Shown in pieces: positions 27,257 through 36,847 of a stretch of DNA of 64,000 nucleotides (position 1 is its first letter; the number at the start of each line of letters is the position of its first letter). The stretch is from Paracoccus sphaerophysae. GTDB taxonomy: Bacteria; Pseudomonadota; Alphaproteobacteria; Rhodobacterales; Rhodobacteraceae. A program made the translations under genes and the position numbers. The stretch spans positions 1 to 64,000 of the forward strand of contig NZ_JRKS01000005.1 of assembly GCF_000763805.1 (NCBI RefSeq), read 5' to 3'. Below the pieces are notes generated by a model. That model worked only from the letters and a program-made list of their open reading frames with translations. It was not told the DNA's origin and made no database searches.

Positions 27257-28888
27257 TCAGCCCAGCAGCCGCCGCGCGATCACCTGCGCCTGGATCTCGG
27301 CGGCGCCCTCGAAGATGTTCAGGATGCGCGCGTCGCACAGCACCCGGCTGATCGCGTATTCCAGCGCGAAGCCGTTGCCGCCGTGGATCTGCAGCGCGTT
27401 GTCGGCCGCCGACCACGCCACCCGCGCGCCCAGCAGCTTGGCCATCCCGGCCTCGAGGTCGCAGCGCTTGTCGTGGTCCTTCTGCCAAGCCGAATGATAG
27501 GTCAGCTGGCGGGCGACCATGATTTCCACCGCCATCAGCGCCAGCTTGTCGGCGACGCGGGGGAACGCGATCAGCGGCTTGCCGAACTGCTTGCGGTCCA
27601 GCGCATACTGCATCCCGATCTCGAGCGCCGACTGGGCCACGCCGATGGCGCGGGCGGCGGTCTGGATGCGCGCCGATTCAAAGGTCTGCATCAGCTGCTT
27701 GAAGCCCTGGCCGGGCTGCCCGCCCAGCAGGTTGTCCGAGCTGACCTTGAAGCCGTCAAAGCCCAGCTCGTATTCCTTCATGCCGCGATAGCCCAGCACC
27801 TCGATCTCGCCGCCGGTCATGCCGGGGGTGGGGAAGGGCTCGGCCTCGGTGCCCGGAGTCTTCTCGGCCAGGAACATCGACAACCCGCGCCAGTCGGTCG
27901 TCTCGGGGTCGGTGCGGGCCAGCAGGGTCATCACATGGGTGCGGGCGGCGTGGGTGATCCAGGTCTTGTTGCCGGTGATCTCCCACCCGTCCCCGGTCCT
28001 GACCGCGCGGGTCCGCAGCGAGCCGAGGTCCGAGCCGGTGTTGGGTTCGGTGAAGACAGCGGTGGGCAGGATCTCGCCCGAGGCCAGCGCCGGCAGCCAT
28101 TTCGCCTTCTGTTCCTCGGTGCCGCCGCAGATGATCAGCTCCGCCGCGATCTCGCTGCGGGTGCCCAGGGAGCCTACGCCGATATAGCCGCGCGAGAGTT
28201 CCTCGGAGACGACCACCATGGACGCCTTGGACAGGCCCAGCCCGCCGAATTCCTCGGGGATGGTCAGGCCGAAGACGCCCAGCTCGGCCAGTTCGTGGAT
28301 GATCTCCATCGGGATCAGCTCGTCCCGCAGGTGCCAGCCATGCGCGTTCGGGATCACCTTGTCATCCGCGTAGCGGCGGAACTGGTCGCGGATCATCTCC
28401 AGATCCTCGTCGAGCCCGGTGGCGCCAAAGGTCGCGCGGCCGTGGTTGTCCTGCATCAGCAGGACCAGCCGCGCCCGCGCCGCGGGGCTGTTGCCGCCCA
28501 TCGCCGCGCGCGCCGCGTCCGAGGGCTGCCAGTCCACGCCCAGGTCCGACAGCCGGGCGAACTCGGTCTGGCTCATCGGGATGCCGCCGGCGATCTGGGT
28601 CAGGTATTCGCCAAAGGCGATCTGCAGGATCAGCTGCTCGATCTCGCCGAACCCGCCTTCCAGCCGTTCCGCCCAGGCCGCCATCTGCTGCAGCGATTCG
28701 ACATAGGTGGCCAGCCACGACAGCGCGTGCGCGGCGTGCTGTTCCTCCTCGAGCGCGGCGCCGTCGATCTTGCCGCCGCCGACGCGGGCGCGCAGCGCCT
28801 CGGTAGCGCGGGTCAGCAGCGTCTCGAGTTCCGGCAGGACGGCGCGGGCGGCGGCGGGGGTCAGCGGAGCGGCGGCGGTGTCGAGCAT
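27257..28888 (-). CDS. mcd: (2S)-methylsuccinyl-CoA dehydrogenase
   Basis: A 543-residue acyl-CoA dehydrogenase with an N-terminal extension of about 150 residues, a hallmark of Mcd, the ethylmalonyl-CoA pathway enzyme that oxidises methylsuccinyl-CoA to mesaconyl-CoA. The FAD-binding core shows FTEPNTGSDL, GNKTWITHA, the RIQTAARAIGVAQSA helix, DRKQFGKPL and the C-terminal QIHGGNGFALEY and IFEGAAEIQ. A generic acyl-CoA dehydrogenase is the alternative, but length and N-terminal sequence favour Mcd. Together with prpE it suggests acetyl-CoA assimilation through propionyl-CoA. Confidence 0.82.
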   Translation of the reverse strand: MLDTAAAPLTPAAARAVLPELETLLTRATEALRARVGGGKIDGAALEEEQHAAHALSWLATYVESLQQMAAWAERLEGGFGEIEQLILQIAFGEYLTQIAGGIPMSQTEFARLSDLGVDWQPSDAARAAMGGNSPAARARLVLLMQDNHGRATFGATGLDEDLEMIRDQFRRYADDKVIPNAHGWHLRDELIPMEIIHELAELGVFGLTIPEEFGGLGLSKASMVVVSEELSRGYIGVGSLGTRSEIAAELIICGGTEEQKAKWLPALASGEILPTAVFTEPNTGSDLGSLRTRAVRTGDGWEITGNKTWITHAARTHVMTLLARTDPETTDWRGLSMFLAEKTPGTEAEPFPTPGMTGGEIEVLGYRGMKEYELGFDGFKVSSDNLLGGQPGQGFKQLMQTFESARIQTAARAIGVAQSALEIGMQYALDRKQFGKPLIAFPRVADKLALMAVEIMVARQLTYHSAWQKDHDKRCDLEAGMAKLLGARVAWSAADNALQIHGGNGFALEYAISRVLCDARILNIFEGAAEIQAQVIARRLLG

Positions 28889-29074
28889 GAGGCGAATCCC
28901 TTGGCAGGCGGGGCGAAAGCACTGGCAGCGGTCCTAGCCCTTTCGCAGGTGCAGCGCAATGATGCTGCGCCGCAACGCCCCGGCGCGCAGGATAGTTTCG
29001 CGCCGGGCTCCGGCAGGCTGGCGCGCCCCCCAAGCCGCCTTGCGGCCGCCACCGCCTCGGCTAGGTTCGCGCGG

Positions 29075-29839
29075 ATGTTCGGTCTCGACCTCCAGCTCGT
29101 CGCGCTCGCCGCCGCCGTGACCTTCTTCGCGGGCTTCGTGAAGGGCGCGATCGGCTTTGCCATGCCGATGATCATGATGTCGGCCTTCGGGTCGTTCCTG
29201 CCCGCGCCGGTGGCGCTGGCGCTGCTGATCCTGCCGACGCTGGTCACCAACGTGCAGCAGGCGACCCGGCAGGGGTTCGGCGCAGCGTGGGAGTCGGCCC
29301 GCCGCTACCAGTGGCACATCGGGATGGTGGTGCTGTTCATCTTCGTCTCGGCCCCCTTCGCCAGGGCGCTGCCGGCCTGGGTGATGTATCTGGCGCTGGG
29401 TGTCCCGATCGTGGCCTTCGCGCTGTGGCAGCTGTCCGGCCGGCCGCTGACCCTGCCGATCCACCACCGCCGCCGGGCCGAGATCGTCAGCGGCATCATC
29501 GGCGGGCTGTATGGCGGCATCTCGGGGATCTGGGGGCCGCCGCTCATCGTCTATCTGCTGTCGGTCGGGGCGACCAAGCTGGACCAGATCCGGGTGCAAG
29601 GGGTGGTGTTCCTGCTGGGTGCGGTAGCGCTGACCGCGGCGCATCTGACCTCGGGCGTGCTGAACGCGCAGACGCTGCCCCTGTCGGCGCTGATGGTGAT
29701 CCCGGCGCTGGCCGGGATGCAGCTGGGCTTTGCCTTGCAGGACCGCATGGATGTGACGCAGTTTCGGCGCTGGACGCTGATCCTGCTGGTCCTGACCGGG
29801 GCCAACCTGATCCGCCGCGCCCTGACCATGGGGCCCTGA
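29075..29839 (+). CDS. TauE/SafE-family membrane permease
   Basis: A 254-residue membrane protein with about seven or eight hydrophobic segments and the paired family motifs [12 protein letters not shown] near the start and [15 protein letters not shown] in the second half. The TauE/SafE family is associated with export of sulfite or organosulfonates and related anions. The substrate is not deducible. It is divergent from mcd and precedes dapE by 14 bases. Confidence 0.85.
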   Translation: MFGLDLQLVALAAAVTFFAGFVKGAIGFAMPMIMMSAFGSFLPAPVALALLILPTLVTNVQQATRQGFGAAWESARRYQWHIGMVVLFIFVSAPFARALPAWVMYLALGVPIVAFALWQLSGRPLTLPIHHRRRAEIVSGIIGGLYGGISGIWGPPLIVYLLSVGATKLDQIRVQGVVFLLGAVALTAAHLTSGVLNAQTLPLSALMVIPALAGMQLGFALQDRMDVTQFRRWTLILLVLTGANLIRRALTMGP

Positions 29840-29853
29840 CACGGGGAAACGAC

Positions 29854-30996
29854 ATGACCACCGACGCCGCCGACCTCACCGCCCGCCTGATCCGCTGCCC
29901 CTCGGTCACGCCCGAGGACGGCGGCGCGCTGGTTCTGCTGGAAACCCTGCTGTCCCAGGCCGGGTTTACCTGCACCCGCGTGGACCGCGACGGCACCCCG
30001 AACCTGTTCGCGCGCTGGGGCGAGAAGGGCGCGGCGCGGTCCTTCGGCTTCAACGGCCACACCGATGTCGTGCCCCCGGGCGACCCGGCCAGCTGGACCC
30101 ATCCGCCATTTTCGGGCGCCGAGATCGACGGCGTGATCTGGGGCCGAGGCGCCACCGACATGAAATCCGGCGTCGCGGCCTTCGTCGCCGCCGCCATCGA
30201 CTTCGTCCACGACACCCCGCCCGACGGCGCCGTGATCCTGACCATCACCGGCGACGAAGAGGGCACTTCGCGCGACGGCACCATCGCGCTGCTGGACTGG
30301 ATGCGCGAGACCGGCGAGACGATGCAGGTCTGCATCGTGGGCGAGCCCTCGAACCCCGAGATCATGGGCGAGATGATCAAGATCGGCCGCCGCGGCAGCC
30401 TGACCGCGACGATCACCGCGACCGGCAAGCAGGGCCACGCCGCCTATCCGCACCGCGCCAACAACCCGCTGCACGCGCTGGTGCGGCTGCTGGCCGGGCT
30501 GACCGCCGCGCCGCTGGATCGGGGGACGGAACATTTCGACCCCTCGGGCCTGCAGATCACCACCATCGACTGCGGCAACCCCGCGTCCAACGTGATCCCG
30601 GAAAAGGCCACCGCGGTGGTCAACATCCGCTTCAACGACGCCCATTCCGGCGACAGCCTGACCGCGATGTTGCGCGAACGCGCCGCCGCCCTCGAGGCCG
30701 AAACCGGCGTCAGGTTCGGCGTCGAGGTCTTCGTGTCCGGCGAAAGTTTCCTGACCCAGCCCGGGCCTTTCGTGGACCTCGTGCGCGACGTGGTCGCCGG
30801 GCAGACCGGCGTGACCCCGGTGCTGTCAACCTCGGGCGGGACCTCGGACGCGCGCTTCGTCAAGGACATGTGCCCGGTGCTGGAGTTCGGCCTCGTCGGC
30901 GCCTTCATGCACCAGGTCGACGAGCGCGTGCCAGCCGCCCAGGTCCGCCAGCTCAAGGACATCTACCAGGCGATCCTGCAGCGGTATTTCGCATGA
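29854..30996 (+). CDS. dapE: Succinyl-diaminopimelate desuccinylase
   Basis: A 380-residue M20-family metallohydrolase of the lysine/diaminopimelate pathway. Zinc ligands are visible in [10 protein letters not shown] and RGATDMKSG, the catalytic Glu in GDEEGTS, then GEPSNPE, the dimerisation lid [10 protein letters not shown] and the C-terminal [10 protein letters not shown] and GAFMHQVDE. The start overlaps no other gene, and its stop overlaps the GNAT gene (ATGA). Confidence 0.95.
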   Translation: MTTDAADLTARLIRCPSVTPEDGGALVLLETLLSQAGFTCTRVDRDGTPNLFARWGEKGAARSFGFNGHTDVVPPGDPASWTHPPFSGAEIDGVIWGRGATDMKSGVAAFVAAAIDFVHDTPPDGAVILTITGDEEGTSRDGTIALLDWMRETGETMQVCIVGEPSNPEIMGEMIKIGRRGSLTATITATGKQGHAAYPHRANNPLHALVRLLAGLTAAPLDRGTEHFDPSGLQITTIDCGNPASNVIPEKATAVVNIRFNDAHSGDSLTAMLRERAAALEAETGVRFGVEVFVSGESFLTQPGPFVDLVRDVVAGQTGVTPVLSTSGGTSDARFVKDMCPVLEFGLVGAFMHQVDERVPAAQVRQLKDIYQAILQRYFA

Positions 30997-31406
30997 AGAT
31001 CGCCGTCACCGACGATGTCGACGCCTGCATGGCGATCCGCCGCAAGGTCTTCGTCGAGGAACAGGCCGTCCCCGAAGAGCTTGAGCTGGACGCCCACGAC
31101 GCCACCGCCGTGCATCTGCTGGCCGTCGCCCACGGTCGCCCGGTCGGGACGGCGCGGCTGCTGATCGACGGCAATCACGCCAAGATCGGCCGCGTCGCGG
31201 TGCTGGCCGAGACCCGCGGCACCGGCGCCGGCGCCGCGCTGATGCGAGCCGCGCTGGACGAGCTGCGCGCCCGCGGCGTGCGCGAGGTCACCCTGGGCTC
31301 GCAGACCCACGCCATCGGCTTTTACGAAAGGCTGGGTTTTCGGGTGCATGGTCCGGAATATGACGATGCCGGCATCCCGCACCGCGACATGACGCTGCTT
31401 CTGTGA
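30993..31406 (+). CDS. GNAT-family N-acetyltransferase
   Basis: A 137-residue GCN5-related acetyltransferase. The acetyl-CoA-binding segment reads [20 protein letters not shown] and is followed by [21 protein letters not shown], typical of the ElaA/YjcF-like subgroup. It is translationally coupled to dapE on the left and to a small membrane protein gene on the right. Acceptor unknown. Confidence 0.85.
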   Translation: MKIAVTDDVDACMAIRRKVFVEEQAVPEELELDAHDATAVHLLAVAHGRPVGTARLLIDGNHAKIGRVAVLAETRGTGAGAALMRAALDELRARGVREVTLGSQTHAIGFYERLGFRVHGPEYDDAGIPHRDMTLLL

Positions 31407-31900
31407 GCCTGATCCGCCCGGAACTCGCCGCCCGACTGCGCTCCTGGCGCGAGGTGATCGCCGCAGGCATCACCGCTGCGGCCGGGCTGTGGGTGTTTTC
31501 GCTGGGCGGGCTGGTGTTGCAGCCGCTGGGCTTGGCGGTCCTCGCCGTCGCGTCGCTGTGGGGCCTGGGCGCCTGGCGCCGCCGTCGCTTTGCGCAAGAC
31601 ATCGCCGCGCCCGGCGTGGTCGAGGTCGAGGAGGGCGCGATCCGCTATTTCGGCGCCCGGGTGCTGGGCGGCGAGATCGCCCTGCGCGACCTGACCGAGA
31701 TCCGCCTGCTGCGGCTGGACGGCGACCCGCATTGGCGTCTGCGCAGCACCGCGGGCGAGGCGCTGCTGATCCCGGTCGAGGCTCTGGGCGCGCCGGCGCT
31801 CGCCGACGCCTTCGCCGCGCTTCCGGGGTTCGACCTGGGCGCTGCCGCCGCGGCCCTCGCCGGCCGCGCGGCGTTCACGACCGTCTGGAAACGCCCCTGA
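31403..31900 (+). CDS. Small membrane protein, function unknown
   Basis: A 165-residue protein with two N-terminal hydrophobic segments (about 18-40 and 42-57) and a C-terminal cytoplasmic domain. It starts at a GTG that overlaps the GNAT stop by four bases, which supports both the start and co-translation. No catalytic motif is visible. Similar small proteins are found in this position in Rhodobacteraceae, but I cannot assign a role. Confidence 0.7.
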   Translation: MSLIRPELAARLRSWREVIAAGITAAAGLWVFSLGGLVLQPLGLAVLAVASLWGLGAWRRRRFAQDIAAPGVVEVEEGAIRYFGARVLGGEIALRDLTEIRLLRLDGDPHWRLRSTAGEALLIPVEALGAPALADAFAALPGFDLGAAAAALAGRAAFTTVWKRP

Positions 31901-31908
31901 CAGATAAA

Positions 31909-31933
31909 GGGCCGCAGGGTAATCCCGCGGCCC
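31909..31933 (-). terminator. Terminator between convergent genes
   Basis: GGGCCGC/GCGGCCC outer stem and GGG/CCC inner stem with a TAAT loop. It is followed by TTTA on the minus strand. It probably ends the OmpA-family gene and may act in both directions. Confidence 0.6.
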
Positions 31934-31937
31934 CTTC

Positions 31938-31984
31938 GGGCGGTCCTCGAATATCCCGGGGTCCGGGGCAGAGCCCCGGTCCGG
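31938..31984 (+). repeat. Second dispersed repeat family, copy 2
   Basis: GGGCGGTCC...AATATCCCGGGG...GTCCGG, related to the element at 26566-26612. It lies between the terminator and the stop codon of the OmpA-family gene. Confidence 0.55.
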
Positions 31985-32001
31985 CATTTCAGTCCGGCCG
32001 C

Positions 32002-34236
32002 TCAGTTCCGCGCCAGCAGATCGGTGATCCGGCGTACCGCGGCGCGGCGGTTGGCGCGCACGTCGCCTTCGCGGCCGACCTTCAGGAACTGCTCACCGTA
32101 GCCCTGCACGACCATGTTTTCCGGCGGCACCTGGAAGAACTCGGTCAGCGCCAGCGCCACCGATTCCGCCCGCCGGTCGGACAGCGCGAGGTTCATGGCG
32201 TCGGCGCCCACGGTGTCGGTGTGGCCCTCGATCAGGAACACCTCGCCGGGGTTCTGGCGGATCTGGTCGGCGATCACGCGGCCCAGCGAGGCCAGCGCCT
32301 GCGCCTGGTCCGGCTTGATCGCGGCCGAGCCCGTGTCGAAGGTGATCGCCTGGATGTCGACCGGGGCGACGAGGGCGCGGACCTCGGGGATGCTGCGCAC
32401 CTGGCCCAGCGTAAAGCTGCGGTTCACCGCCGTTTCGCGGCGCAGCGCCTCGCGCAGCGCCTCGTCCGAGATCGGCTGGCCCGGCATCACGACCACCGGC
32501 TCGGCCGGGGCGGGCAGTTGCGCGACGTCCACCGGCTGGACGGCCGCGGTTTCGTCGATCAGCGCCGTCGAGGTGCCATCGGGATGGACCACCGTGCGGC
32601 GCAGGATGCGCAGGTCGGCGTCGCGGATGGTGATGACCTGGCTGCCATCCTCGCGCGTGACGATGGTGCGTGACGAGCCGTCGGCATATTCCTCGGTCTG
32701 CACGGTCGACCCGGGGCGCAGCAGCAAGGCGTTGTCATCCTTGATGATTTCCTGGCTGCCATCGGCTCGCGTCACGACCACCCGGTCGCCGGTGTTCAGC
32801 GCCACCTCGCGGTCGTTGGACAGCATCTGCCCCACCGCCATCCCGGCCAGGGCGGGCAGGATCGCCTGCTTCAGCGCCGTTTCCAGGTCGCTGTCGCGGT
32901 TCTTCCCGGTGTCGGCGGTCTGCGTCCCGGTCACGACCGGGGCGGTGCCCGGCGCCGGGGTGACGACAACCGTCTGCCCGGCCGCGTTCGCGGCGGCTTC
33001 CGCGGCAGCCGCCGCGGCGGCATCGGCGGCGCGGGCCTGGCCGCGCAGATCGGTCGCGAAGTCCTCGGTGGCGGCGCGGCTGTTGGCCTCGGTCACCGCG
33101 GTCTTTTCGCCGGTGACGACCGGAGCCGACGAATCGGCCAGCGCTGCCGCGGCCGGCGCGGTGGCTGCCGCCGCGGCCTCGCGGGCCGCGTCGGTCGCCT
33201 TGGCCGTCGCCTCGGGGATCGCCTTGGCGGCGGCCAGCGCCTCGGCCAGGGCATCGTCCTGCGGCACAGGCGTCGTCGCCTGCTGGGCGGCGGTCGGCGG
33301 AGTGACCACGACGGGCGCGGCGTCGGTCACCTGGGGCGCGGCGACGGGCTCTGCCTGCGGCGCCGTCACCACGACCGGCGCGGACGCTGCGGGGGCCGGC
33401 GCGATCGGAGCGGGCGCGTCCGCGGGGGCCGGGGCTGGCGTTACGACCGGCGCCGCCGCCGGCTTCGCCGCATCGCGTTCCGCGAGGGCGCGGGCGATGT
33501 CGGTGTCGGACGGGGCCTGCGCCGGCGCGGCCTCGGCCGGAGTTGCCTCGGCCCGAGCGGCCTCTCCCACGGGAGCGGCCTCTACCACAGGCGCCGCCTC
33601 GACCTGGGCCGGCTCGGGGCTTTCTGCCGCGACCTTGGCCGCCGCCCGCGCCGAATCCGCCGCGTCGGCCGCTGCCGCTGCCGCGCGGGCCGCCGCTTCG
33701 GCGTCGGCGGTCGCGGCCGTTGCCGCGTCGTCGGGCTGGTCTGCACTGTCCGGCGCCGGTTGTGCCGGGACCACGACCGGCGCGCCTGCGTCAGCTGCGG
33801 CCGCCGCATCGGCCTGCGCCACGACAACGCTGCCGGCGGCGCCCGCGGCTGCCGCCTCGGGCGCGCCATACATCCGCTCGGGGTTGATCGGCACCAGGTT
33901 GCCGTCCCCATCGACACGCATGATCTGCTGCGGCGCGGGGGCGAGGATGAAGCTGCCGTCATCGACCATCTGCACCGCCACGCCTTCCGGCGTGAACAGG
34001 GCCGAGCCCTCGGCGCAGGGCTTGGGCGCGTTCATCAGGCATTTCAGGTCGGCTTCGGTGACGCCGGCCTTGACCTCGTCGGCAAGCGTCCGGGCCAGGT
34101 CCGGCATGTTCTGCGCCCTGTCCGCGGCGATGCGCGCCGCGTCGGCCGCGGCCAGGGTCTGGGCCGAGGCCAACTGGGGCAGCCCGAGGCTGAGGCCAAG
34201 GGCAATGGCGGTCGAGTTTCGGAAGATGCGGCGCAT
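32002..34236 (-). CDS. Large OmpA-family outer membrane/peptidoglycan-binding protein
   Basis: A 744-residue exported protein. A signal peptide (about residues 1-25, ending ASA-Q) is followed by a short conserved N-terminal domain with Cys pairs (LKCLMNAPKPCAEG). A very Ala/Pro/Val-rich linker of about 350 residues follows. A C-terminal part carries an OmpA-type peptidoglycan-binding domain (TFDTGSAAIKPDQ, IEGHTDTVG, LSDRRAESV, GYGEQFL). The two halves of the linker are separated by a Gly/Asp segment with beta-rich repeats (VVTRADGSQEI, IVTREDGSQVI). It likely tethers the outer membrane to the wall. Start MRRIF selected for the signal peptide. Confidence 0.82.
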   Translation of the reverse strand: MRRIFRNSTAIALGLSLGLPQLASAQTLAAADAARIAADRAQNMPDLARTLADEVKAGVTEADLKCLMNAPKPCAEGSALFTPEGVAVQMVDDGSFILAPAPQQIMRVDGDGNLVPINPERMYGAPEAAAAGAAGSVVVAQADAAAAADAGAPVVVPAQPAPDSADQPDDAATAATADAEAAARAAAAAADAADSARAAAKVAAESPEPAQVEAAPVVEAAPVGEAARAEATPAEAAPAQAPSDTDIARALAERDAAKPAAAPVVTPAPAPADAPAPIAPAPAASAPVVVTAPQAEPVAAPQVTDAAPVVVTPPTAAQQATTPVPQDDALAEALAAAKAIPEATAKATDAAREAAAAATAPAAAALADSSAPVVTGEKTAVTEANSRAATEDFATDLRGQARAADAAAAAAAEAAANAAGQTVVVTPAPGTAPVVTGTQTADTGKNRDSDLETALKQAILPALAGMAVGQMLSNDREVALNTGDRVVVTRADGSQEIIKDDNALLLRPGSTVQTEEYADGSSRTIVTREDGSQVITIRDADLRILRRTVVHPDGTSTALIDETAAVQPVDVAQLPAPAEPVVVMPGQPISDEALREALRRETAVNRSFTLGQVRSIPEVRALVAPVDIQAITFDTGSAAIKPDQAQALASLGRVIADQIRQNPGEVFLIEGHTDTVGADAMNLALSDRRAESVALALTEFFQVPPENMVVQGYGEQFLKVGREGDVRANRRAAVRRITDLLARN

Positions 34237-34457
34237 GTCGGTTCCTCGGGTTGCTGGCGCGGTCGGCGCGTGAAGGCGTCCCCGCGCGACGCGGTGGCGG
34301 CAGCGGGCGTGATGCCTAGTGAACCACATCGCGCCGAAGCCGTTCCCCCAAAATCCGCGTGATTTTAGCCAAAGCCTTGTGAAGATTGCGTGATCCGCGT
34401 GCGGCTCCCCGACGGGCGCTGCCCCGGCCGCATACGGCGGTGCGGCAGCGTGACCCC

Positions 34458-34486
34458 TTGAAAAACCCGGTGTTTGCCCGCATATG
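34458..34486 (+). promoter_or_regulatory. Probable infA promoter
   Basis: TTGAAA (34458-34463), a 17-base spacer and CATATG (34481-34486), 40 bases before the infA start, in the 290-base divergent region 34237-34526. The rest of that region shows no gene. Confidence 0.5.
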
Positions 34487-34526
34487 GCATCGTCCGCGAT
34501 CCGCGGTCCCCCGAACAGGAGAAGAC

Positions 34527-34745
34527 ATGGCCAAGGAAGAGATGCTCGAATTTCCCGGCGTCGTGAAGGAACTCCTGCCCAACGCGACGTTCAAGGTCGA
34601 GCTCGAAAACGGCCATGAGATCATCGCGCATATGGCAGGCAAGATGCGCAAGAACCGCATCCGGGTTCTGGCCGGCGACAAGGTGCAGGTCGAGATGAAC
34701 ACCTATGACCTGACCAAGGGGCGGATCAATTACCGCTTCAAGTAA
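34527..34745 (+). CDS. infA: Translation initiation factor IF-1
   Basis: A 72-residue S1-like OB-fold protein with the near-invariant IF-1 sequence ([40 protein letters not shown]). It binds the ribosomal A site during initiation. A GGAG-type ribosome-binding site lies before the ATG. It heads a conserved alphaproteobacterial block with maf, RNase E/G and yacG. Confidence 0.98.
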   Translation: MAKEEMLEFPGVVKELLPNATFKVELENGHEIIAHMAGKMRKNRIRVLAGDKVQVEMNTYDLTKGRINYRFK

Positions 34746-34779
34746 AGACGATCGACGCGAGGACGGGCTGCAGGATGGA

Positions 34780-35367
34780 TTGCGGCTGGTGCTGGCCTCG
34801 GCCAGCCCGCGGCGGCTGGAACTGCTGGCCCAGATCGGCGTCGTGCCCGATGCCATCCGGCCCGCCGGCATCGACGAAACCCCGCTGAGGGCCGAGGATG
34901 CCCGCGCCTATGTGGCCCGCGTCGCGGCCGAAAAGGCCGCCGCCGTCGCCGCGAATGAGCCCGGCGTCGTGCTGGCCGCCGACACCACGGTCGTCGCTGG
35001 CCGCCGCATCCTCGGCAAGCCCGCCGACGCGGCCGAGGCAGAGGCCTTCCTGCGCCTGCTGTCGGGCCGCCGCCACCACGTGCTGACCGCCGTGACGGTC
35101 ATCGCCCGCGGCGCGGCGCGGCACCGGCTGGTCGACACCACGGTCCGCTTTCGCCAGCTGACCGCCGCCGACATCGCCGCCTATGTCGCCAGCGGGGACT
35201 GGCGCGGCAAGGCCGGCGGCTACGGCATCCAGGGCCCCGCCGGCGCCTTTGTGCCGTGGATGCAGGGGTCGTTCACCGCCGTCGTCGGGCTGCCGCTGGC
35301 CGAAACGGCGACGCTGCTGGCCGCCGCGGGCATCCGCGCGGGCTATAACTGCAAGGAGAAGGCATGA
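34780..35367 (+). CDS. maf: Maf-family nucleoside triphosphate pyrophosphatase
   Basis: A 195-residue Maf protein with the N-terminal [14 protein letters not shown] nucleotide-binding motif, [20 protein letters not shown] and GLPLAET. The family hydrolyses dTTP, UTP or modified pyrimidine triphosphates. The best start is a TTG at 34780, since no in-frame ATG or GTG precedes LVLASASP. It overlaps the RNase E/G gene by four bases. Confidence 0.9.
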   Translation: MRLVLASASPRRLELLAQIGVVPDAIRPAGIDETPLRAEDARAYVARVAAEKAAAVAANEPGVVLAADTTVVAGRRILGKPADAAEAEAFLRLLSGRRHHVLTAVTVIARGAARHRLVDTTVRFRQLTAADIAAYVASGDWRGKAGGYGIQGPAGAFVPWMQGSFTAVVGLPLAETATLLAAAGIRAGYNCKEKA

Positions 35368-36431
35368 AGGGACGCCAGGTCGTTCTGGGCCGCCACTGGG
35401 GCGCCGAGGCCGCCGCGCTGATGGTCGATGGCCGGGTCGAGGACCTGCTGTTCGACCTGTCGCCGCTGACCCCGCTGCCGCCGGGCGCGATCTGCCGCGC
35501 GGTGGTGGACCGGCTGGTCAAGGGGCAGGGCGGCGTCTTCGTGCGCCTGCCCGAAGGCGAGCGCGGCTTTCTGCGCGACGCCCGCGGCCTGTCCGAGGGC
35601 CAGACGCTGATCGTGCAGGTCGCGGGCGCGGCCGAGGACGGAAAGGCGATCCCGGTGACCCAGCGGGTGCTGTTCCGCGGCCGCGCCGCGCTGGTCACGC
35701 CGGGGGCGCCGGGGGTGAACGTCTCGCGCCGGATCCGCGACGAGGGCGACCGTGCCCGCCTGACCGCCTTGGGCGAGACCGCGCTGCGGCAGGCAAAGGC
35801 GCCCGAGACGATGGGCCTGGTGATCCGCAGCGCCGCCGCGCTGCTGGACGCGGACGAGGTCGCCGGCGAGACCCGCCAGCTGGCCGAGCTGGCGGTCGAG
35901 GTGATGGCAGACACGACCGGCCGGCCCGAGTTGCTGGTCGACGCCGATCTGCCCTGGCACGGCGCCTGGATCGACTGGGCCGACCCGGCCCCGGATTCGA
36001 TCGAGGAGGGCGACGACAGCTTCGACGCGCACGGTGTTTCGGCGGCGATCGACACGCTGCTGGATGACGAGCTGGACCTGCCCGGCGGCGGCTTCGCGGT
36101 GATCGAATCGACCCGCGCGCTGATCGCCGTCGATGTGAATACCGGCCGCGACACGACTCCGGCCGCGGCGCTCAAGGTCAACATCGCGCTGGCGCGCGAG
36201 CTGCCGCGGCAGCTGCGCCTGCGCGGGCTGGGCGGGCAGATCGTGATCGACTTCGCCCCCAGTGCGAAGCGCGACCGCGGCACGATCGAGCAAGTGCTGC
36301 GCGCCGCCTTCAAGGCCGAGGGCACCGAGACGACGCTGATCGGATGGACCGCGATGGGCCTGTTCGAACTGAACCGCAAGCGCGACCGCGTGCCCCTGGC
36401 CGCCATCGCCGCCGCCGGAGAGCTGCCGTGA
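35364..36431 (+). CDS. Ribonuclease E/G family protein
   Basis: A 355-residue short RNase E/G homologue. It keeps the catalytic DNase-I-like core ([27 protein letters not shown], [20 protein letters not shown]) but has a reduced N-terminal part and no long scaffold tail. A zinc-link cysteine pair, as in full RNase E, is not seen. It sits between maf and yacG, a typical alphaproteobacterial order, with ATGA coupling to maf. Confidence 0.85.
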   Translation: MKGRQVVLGRHWGAEAAALMVDGRVEDLLFDLSPLTPLPPGAICRAVVDRLVKGQGGVFVRLPEGERGFLRDARGLSEGQTLIVQVAGAAEDGKAIPVTQRVLFRGRAALVTPGAPGVNVSRRIRDEGDRARLTALGETALRQAKAPETMGLVIRSAAALLDADEVAGETRQLAELAVEVMADTTGRPELLVDADLPWHGAWIDWADPAPDSIEEGDDSFDAHGVSAAIDTLLDDELDLPGGGFAVIESTRALIAVDVNTGRDTTPAAALKVNIALARELPRQLRLRGLGGQIVIDFAPSAKRDRGTIEQVLRAAFKAEGTETTLIGWTAMGLFELNRKRDRVPLAAIAAAGELP

Positions 36432-36598
36432 GCTGCCCGATCTGCCAGGACCCGCCCGATCCGAAATACCGCCCGTTCTGTTCGCGGCGCTGCGCCGACG
36501 TCGACCTGGCCCACTGGCTGCGCGGCGACTACGCGATCCCCGGCGAGCCGGCTGCAGGTGCTTCGCTCCCGACCGACCGGGATGGCGACGAGGACTGA
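36428..36598 (+). CDS. yacG: DNA gyrase inhibitor YacG (zinc ribbon)
   Basis: A 56-residue protein with the YacG zinc-binding motif CPIC...FCSRRC and the DLAHWLRGDYAIPGEP tail. E. coli YacG binds GyrB. The GTG start at 36428 overlaps the RNase E/G stop by four bases. Confidence 0.9.
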   Translation: MSCPICQDPPDPKYRPFCSRRCADVDLAHWLRGDYAIPGEPAAGASLPTDRDGDED

Positions 36599-36671
36599 CG
36601 TTTTGGCTCTGGACAGCCCCGCGGCGGTTGTCTAGGAACGCTCCACCCGCGGGCCTTTTGGCCCGCCGCGT

Positions 36672-36747
36672 GCCCGGATAGCTCAGTTGGTAGAGCAGCG
36701 GATTGAAAATCCGCGTGTCGGCGGTTCAAATCCGTCTCCGGGCACCA
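36672..36747 (+). tRNA. tRNA-Phe (GAA), integration target
   Basis: A 76-nt tRNA with acceptor stem GCCCGGA/TCCGGGC, anticodon GAA in GATTGAAAATC, T-loop GTTCAAATC and encoded CCA. Its 3' 53 bases are duplicated at 53174-53226 and, in a shorter form, at 59726-59773, marking it as the attachment site of two integrated elements. The gene itself remains intact. Confidence 0.97.
36695..36747 (+). repeat. att copy 1 (3' end of tRNA-Phe)
   Basis: The 53-base segment from the anticodon stem to CCA. It matches 53174-53226 with two mismatches; the last 36 bases are identical. It forms the left boundary of element 1 (36748-53226). Confidence 0.88.
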
Positions 36748-36792
36748 AAAATCAAGCACTTAGCAGGGTGTCCGGCGACGCGGTTTCGATGT

Positions 36793-36815
36793 TTCCCACT
36801 GCGCTTCCCACTTTC
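36793..36815 (+). repeat. Candidate integrase arm sites, left
   Basis: TTCCCACT occurs twice (36793-36800 and 36805-36812), the second extended to TTCCCACTTTC. The same 11-mer lies just inside the other end of element 1 at 53099-53109. Distances to the cores are 58 and 64 bases, as expected for arm-type sites. Confidence 0.4.
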
Positions 36816-36847
36816 ACGTTGCGTCGCCAGTTTGTTCCGTTGGGCAG

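Noticed and set aside
26795-29839. A 1014-codon open frame on the plus strand
   Set aside because: Most of it is the antisense shadow of mcd and of the META-domain gene; only the last 255 codons (from 29075) read as a real TauE/SafE permease.
32114-34273. A 719-codon Ser/Ala-rich frame opposite the OmpA-family gene
   Set aside because: It mirrors the Ala-rich linker of the real gene; the minus strand has a signal peptide and OmpA motifs.
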